A stretch of DNA of 64,000 nt from Linnemannia schmuckeri (lineage: Eukaryota > Mortierellomycota > Mortierellomycetes > Mortierellales > Mortierellaceae), in the NCBI GenBank assembly GCA_029449235.1, contig JANATG010000005.1, positions 1,984,001 through 2,048,000 of the forward strand, given 5' to 3'. A model generated the notes under the pieces. That model ran no database searches and was not told the origin of the DNA. It saw nothing but the letters and a program-made list of their open reading frames with translations. Position 1 is the stretch's first letter; every line of letters starts with the position of its first letter. Of this stretch, positions 59,136-64,000 are shown piece by piece. Both the position numbers and the translations under genes were made by a program.

Positions 59136-60324
59136 CTGTGCATCCATCCGTCCTTTTTCTATCATCTATGATTCCCCTATTCGCTTCTGCATCCAACTTT
59201 TTTTGCTTGTCTTTCTCTCTGTCTCTCTCTATCATTTTCGCTTATTTTCTTACTCATTTTCTCTCACGATAGAAGACGCATAGATCAATCTCTTTGTTTC
59301 TATTATCGTGTTTTACTTTTGTTACTACTTTTTCGTTATTCGCCGATGTACATAAACACTCCTATGCACCAAGAACAATAAACAGCTCACTCTCCTCTTT
59401 CTCTCTCTTCACCAATCGACTCTCCCATAAACAAAAATGGACGCATAACAAGAAGTATGTGGTATCTTCGAACCACCACCAAAAACGCACTGGGCCTCTT
59501 TCACTATTGCAACTGGGTTGCACAAAATAATGAACTCCCTCTCTTCTCCCTTTTCCTTTCTCCAACCTACCGATAGATAAACAAATGCCGATTGATTTGA
59601 ACTGAGCACTAGAAATACAGAAAATGAGAGAGAGGGTAGGGGTTGAAGGTTGGACAGGGCCAAGAGGGACACAAAGCACAGGAGAACACAAAAAAATGCG
59701 CGAAAGGCAATAAACTAAAATAAACGCACACTCGGTCGTCGTTCCTCCTTCCCTCCCTCCCTCCTGTTCCTCTCCCTCCAGTCCCCTGGCCATTTTCCAC
59801 AATGTTCTATGGAGAGAGAGAGAAGGGGATAAGGCTACTAGTCGATGTAAACAAACAAATGAAAGGTGAGTGGTGTTCACATCTAGGGGGTAAAGTAAGT
59901 TGATGTGGTACTTGTTTGTTGTGGGAGGGGTTTTTTTTCCCTCCTTGTGCCTCCTCTCTTCTTTAACACGAAATGGTGAGGCGTTGAAGAACCAAAAGGA
60001 ACACAAAGACCTGATATTGTTGTGGTTGGAATGAAGGACGGCATGCCGCAGTGTGTTCAGTTGTGGAAAGCCAGATCGCACAAATGTCTCAATTGATGTG
60101 CAAAAAAGAAAGAATGCATTGGTTGAGAGCAAAGGCATGCCTGCCAATGGTACGAAAATACAAATTGGCAAGCCCTTTTTTTCCTTCCTTTATTCCATAC
60201 TCAGTGACGATCACAGAACGACAAGACACCCTCCTTTTTTCCATGAGTATGTACAATTATTCATGTTCGCGTTCCAGCACGTGCATGGGAAAGATGAGTA
60301 CGTATCCTTAGTTCATTGCGTATT

Positions 60325-60325
<1 letters not shown>

Positions 60326-60357
<32 letters not shown>
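60326..60357. repeat. Poly(A) run, about 32 bases
   Basis: Uninterrupted A tract in the gene-free interval. Confidence 0.9.
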
Positions 60358-60359
<2 letters not shown>

Positions 60360-61750
60360 ATAATGAAATCTAGCGTCAAAGGGGTATCTCTACGAGAATA
60401 CAAAAGGCGAAGGAATGAGAAGATACGTGCCTTTTTCGTTGTGGATGTGGTGCTGTTCACATGGTCATTGAAGTAATCCCTCATTCCTCCCTTTTTTTCA
60501 TCCTCGACATCCCCACCTCTTCCCCCTTCTTCTGACTCTTTTTCTTTTGTTGCTGAAAGACGGAATAGGCAAAGAGGTATGGAAGATCTCGGATCTACCC
60601 AGAGTTGTGCGTTTTGGCGTGTTGTGTCCTCTCATTTTGATTTTTTTACATCGTGGTCGGCATTAAATAATAATAATAATAATAAAAAGAGGAAGCGATG
60701 GCAAGGTTATCTTGGTCTGTGTGCCTTCAAATCCATTCACACCAACAACTGCTTTGACCAACAAAAAAATAGTACTGGTATATGGAGGCAAACAAAAAGA
60801 ACATGGAGGCAAAAAGAAGTCTCGACCAGACCAATGGGCACAAGGAACATCCCACCATTCACTCCTCCGTCCTCTCGTTTCGTAGTCCATGCATTAGACC
60901 CATATTTCTTTAGTCTATGAAACTGAGTAATAAATTATCAGTCGATGCAACAATTTGGAGGAGCTGGTCAAATGATGCACAACTGAAAGGAGGGGTAAGA
61001 TAGAACAAAGAGAAGGAGCAGAGAGCATGGTCAGACCATGGCCGTTTCGTGGACGTTGTTTTCCTGTCTCCTCTCTGTTTTGTTTGTTTTGTTTTGTTTG
61101 ATTGCGTGTGATGAAGAAGCAAGGCAGACAAACAAACAAAAGAAGAAAAGAAGAAAAAAAAGGAGGCAGAAGGGGAACGAGCACCCACCCACCAAAATCC
61201 TCTAATCCTCCTCTCGTTCTCTCCGGAGAACCACATTACTAAAGTACAATGCATCTTAAGCAAGCAAAAAGGCAAGTTTTTGAGTTCGCACGCTTTTGCC
61301 ACAAATAGGACGAGGGGAAGAATGGTACGGCATGCATGTCGGCCTTTGTTCCTTTTTTCCTTTTTTTCATTCTTTGGTTTCCTATTACTGTAATGCTCGA
61401 ATACGCATCATTACTATGAAGGGATGGGCGAGAACGACAGTCGGCACTCCAAGCAATTCTCTTCGCCTTCAGCTTCATTCTTAAGAGTTCTTGATGTGGA
61501 ACCAAGTTGCCCACCCTCACTCTTCCGCGGGGACCAAAGAGTGACCCCACCATCCATCCACTCCCCTCAAATTACCTATACATGAGCACAAACATATTTC
61601 ATGTGCCACCATCTCCCCTTCCTCCCTATTCAGCCCCACTTGACATTATTACACTCACACGCTGCTCTTGCGTTTGCACTATTAAGACACGAGCAGCCTG
61701 TTGTTTTTCTCCTTTGTCACCATGCTGCAGTAACTCTAATCCCCAGCCAA

Positions 61751-61752
<2 letters not shown>

Positions 61753-61789
<37 letters not shown>
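61753..61789. repeat. Poly(T) run, about 37 bases
   Basis: Uninterrupted T tract in the gene-free interval. Confidence 0.9.
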
Positions 61790-61790
<1 letters not shown>

Positions 61791-63371
61791 AAAGGACCAT
61801 AAAAAAAAAATGCATGCTACCAAGGTAAGCATGCCGCATGTCGCAAGAAAGATACATCATGCAGATACAAGAGGGGAGTCTATTTTCTATTTTTCTGCTC
61901 ACGAGTTTTTGCTCTCCTCCGTTTATATTCTTTTCCTTCTTTTTTTCTTTCGACGTATTCATTCAATTGAAAACGCGGAGAAGGAAGCTTACAAGAAAAC
62001 GAGATGTTGCCCTTTCTTTCTTCAAGAATCCCTTTGCACTTTTTCGAATCATGTCTTTGTTTTTTCTTTGCTTAGCTGGTTTCCTCAATTCTTTACATGA
62101 GGGCCAAGAGTGTCTACGCATAGACAGGAAAAAAGGGCTACTTGAGAGTGATCATATCTCACATATCTTTGCGTATTCTCCACCGTTACACCACCCACAA
62201 CGGTCCCTTCATCTTCCTTTTCTTTGTTCGCAGTTCACTCCGCCTCTTTTCTCGTAAGCTCTCTCTATTCCATCCCCCTGTAAAAGTAGTTGTTCGTCTT
62301 GGCCATTTTGGAGTAACGGGCTTAACTGAAGAATGCTTGTTTTTTCTGTTTGTGTCTCATTTTTTGTTACACGACTTTTTTGTTGTTGTTGTCAAGTCCA
62401 GTCATTATGGGTTATCTCAGGATCCTTACGAATTGAGGATAGAGAAGCTTATGACGATCCCTCAGTTTCCTTGGGACCACAAGAGTCAGGGGAGTGAAAG
62501 GAGGCTGCTGTGTTTGTTTTTTGAAGACGCATGAAGCGTTGAGCTGGGCATGAGTAATAGAAAACAGGAGTAACGAATGGAGCAGTTTGGACAAGGGTCC
62601 ACAGGATGAGTAGATTCATGCCTAGGACTTGACTGGTTAAATGAGACGCGATGAAGGACAAAAATTTTGGATCCATATGAAACGGACGACTCAGAGATCC
62701 TCGATCTCACTTTGTCTTGTAAACGTAGTAGGTAAGCACTCGCTCGGTTGCGCACTCATTCGATCGAAGACAAACAAGAAAAACAAACAAACAACAAAGG
62801 CAGCGGCATAGCTTTCTTTTTAACGCTTGTTTATTCTTCTTTCTTTCTCGGGATAGAATATTTGCTAAATGGGCAGATGGGCGTAAAATATGAGTGTGTA
62901 GTAACATGATGGATGGCATTCTACTCCGGAAGACCTCGACTCGTGTATAGTGCAATACTGCAGTTTAGAGAATAGGTCAAGTGAGCGAGAGAGAGAAGCA
63001 GCTGTTCTCTGAAATAAGCTGGGGTCCCAAAAAGGGGAGGTTCCCAACCCGGCGGTGATGGTGGTGATAAATAAGCCCTTTGTTGGATCCCCATCACTCA
63101 GTTCAGTCAATCAATTACCTCAGTTGATACACCTGCGACTGTTGGTCTCATTTCTTTTCCTATGAAGCAAACAGCATAATAAATGCTTTTCTTCACTCTC
63201 TCTCTCTCTTATCTGCTTTCACTCCTTTTGCTTGTTCCATACAAACACAAACGCTGCCGTCTTCTTTGTCCATATCTCATGCCAACGTCCACACAATCAT
63301 CTGCTCCACATTAGCCATTCCCCTCGCTCCCAATTCTCTCTACTTTGTCCGCTCATACCACCGCTAAAATC

Positions 63372-64000
63372 ATGCAGTCCATACAGATGCCCCAGCAGGG
63401 CCCATATCCCCATGAACAACAGCCACAACAAGTGTGCCACTATGCCCACTCGTCCCAACCTTATCAACCTACCATCTCACAGCAACAACAGCAACAACAG
63501 CAACAACAACAGCCACAATACTCGCGCAACTCTTGTACCACAGATGTACAGACCTACAACCACTCTTCCTTTCCTTCTCCTCCTCCTGTTCCTCAATCTA
63601 AAGAGAAACGCTCTCGACGCTGGTTGCTTGCGGGCCGATTTTTTGACAAACGAAAGAGCATCACGCAACCCTTTAACAATATACCTGGTAGGTCATCCAC
63701 GACCCCCAACAACCAACAACCCCCATTGACCATCAACACAAGCTACTACAACAACGGACCTTATTCAGATGAGCAGAGAGTGTCGCCCGTCGGATCTGGG
63801 GGAAGCGGAGGCAGTAACGGAAGTGGTAATAATCATAGTGGCGGCAGCGGTAGTGGCGGTGGCAGCGTTCATCGGCGGTCCAGTCTGGCAGATATTCCCA
63901 AGACCCTGTTTTCTTCACTCCGTCGGGGATCTCATTTCTCTTCATCCGAGATCATCAACAGCAACAAGGAATCCATTGCTGCCAACTATTCTGGCTCTGC
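63372..64000 (+). CDS. Gln/Gly/Ser-rich protein, 3' end beyond the window
   Basis: An ATG at 63372, after a CT/CA-rich leader, opens 209 codons without a stop to the window edge. I translated it codon by codon. The product begins MQSIQMPQQGPYPH, carries a poly-Gln run (about residues 37-46), a basic patch KEKRSRRWLLAGRFFDKRKS, a Gly/Ser-rich linker (about 142-166) and a Ser-rich segment after SLADIPKTLFSSLRRGS. The basic and Ser-rich regions look regulatory, for example an N-terminal extension of a kinase or GTPase regulator, but nothing seen identifies the family. Confidence 0.75.
   Translation, partial: MQSIQMPQQGPYPHEQQPQQVCHYAHSSQPYQPTISQQQQQQQQQQQPQYSRNSCTTDVQTYNHSSFPSPPPVPQSKEKRSRRWLLAGRFFDKRKSITQPFNNIPGRSSTTPNNQQPPLTINTSYYNNGPYSDEQRVSPVGSGGSGGSNGSGNNHSGGSGSGGGSVHRRSSLADIPKTLFSSLRRGSHFSSSEIINSNKESIAANYSGS

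Larger units (their letters stand above)
55188..63371. other. 8.2-kb interval without a recognisable gene
   Basis: The first ~1.1 kb is purine-rich on the plus strand, the CT-rich leader/promoter of NDT80. The rest is composed of CT-rich or AG-rich stretches, short repeats (GTCAGT near 56027-56050, GGAC near 57634-57645) and three very long A/T homopolymers. Frames up to 269 codons (minus, 59362-60171) show no conserved motif and low-complexity composition. No tRNA or rRNA was recognised. It may be a large regulatory region or hold a non-coding RNA. Confidence 0.45.

Noticed and set aside
59362..60171. Minus-strand open frame of 269 codons
   Set aside because: Long, but with no recognisable motif, irregular composition and a sequence rich in simple repeats; probably an accidental open frame.

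Overview
This is a stretch of a fungal nuclear chromosome. The evidence is frequent short spliceosomal introns with GTAAGT-type donors, CT-rich leaders before start codons, a tRNA gene, and fungal protein families (Erg25, Kre9/Knh1-like wall protein, fungal TRAP-alpha/Irc22-like, VIB-1/XprG-type NDT80 factor). Gln-, Asn- and His-rich low-complexity tails, a glucosylceramide synthase and a cholesterol-7-desaturase-like Rieske enzyme suggest an early-diverging lineage. Mortierellomycotina is my best guess, but that is inference.

Layout. 0.5-2.2 kb (+): sterol C-4 methyl oxidase whose start codon is split by an intron. 2.7-6.1 kb (-): ceramide glucosyltransferase with a long acidic tail. 10.6-13.5 kb (+): secreted/single-pass Kre9-like protein. 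13.9-17.7 kb (-): importin-5/Kap121. 19.1-20.8 kb (+): TRAP-alpha-like ER protein with a four-repeat tail. 23.2-25.2 kb (+): DXD glycosyltransferase. 25.7-27.0 kb (-): Ubc13. 28.5-30.2 kb (+): mARC-type MOSC protein with an 11-nt exon. 30.8-31.2 kb: relic of an unidentified repeated gene beside tRNA-Asp(GUC). 31.7-33.9 kb (+): Trf4-type poly(A) polymerase. 34.7-35.1 kb (+): broken F-box/LRR gene. 35.8 kb (+): small unknown protein. 36.5-39.9 kb (-): Rieske sterol-desaturase-like enzyme joined to a polytopic membrane region. 40.8-41.5 kb (+): small three-exon unknown gene. 41.9-47.3 kb: decayed F-box genes and a 21-bp minisatellite. 47.4-50.3 kb (-): TPX2-like spindle protein. 50.9-55.2 kb (-): NDT80/VIB-1-like transcription factor. 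55.2-63.4 kb: no recognisable gene. 63.4 kb to the edge (+): start of a Gln/Gly/Ser-rich gene.

How the genes relate. No operon-like or biosynthetic cluster is visible. Several genes act at the ER or membrane (Erg25, glucosylceramide synthase, TRAP-alpha-like, glycosyltransferase, Rieske enzyme), but they are scattered among housekeeping genes and this may be chance. All exon structures were derived by hand from splice consensus, reading-frame phase and family conservation. Every multi-exon model below closes in frame, but none has been tested against transcripts.
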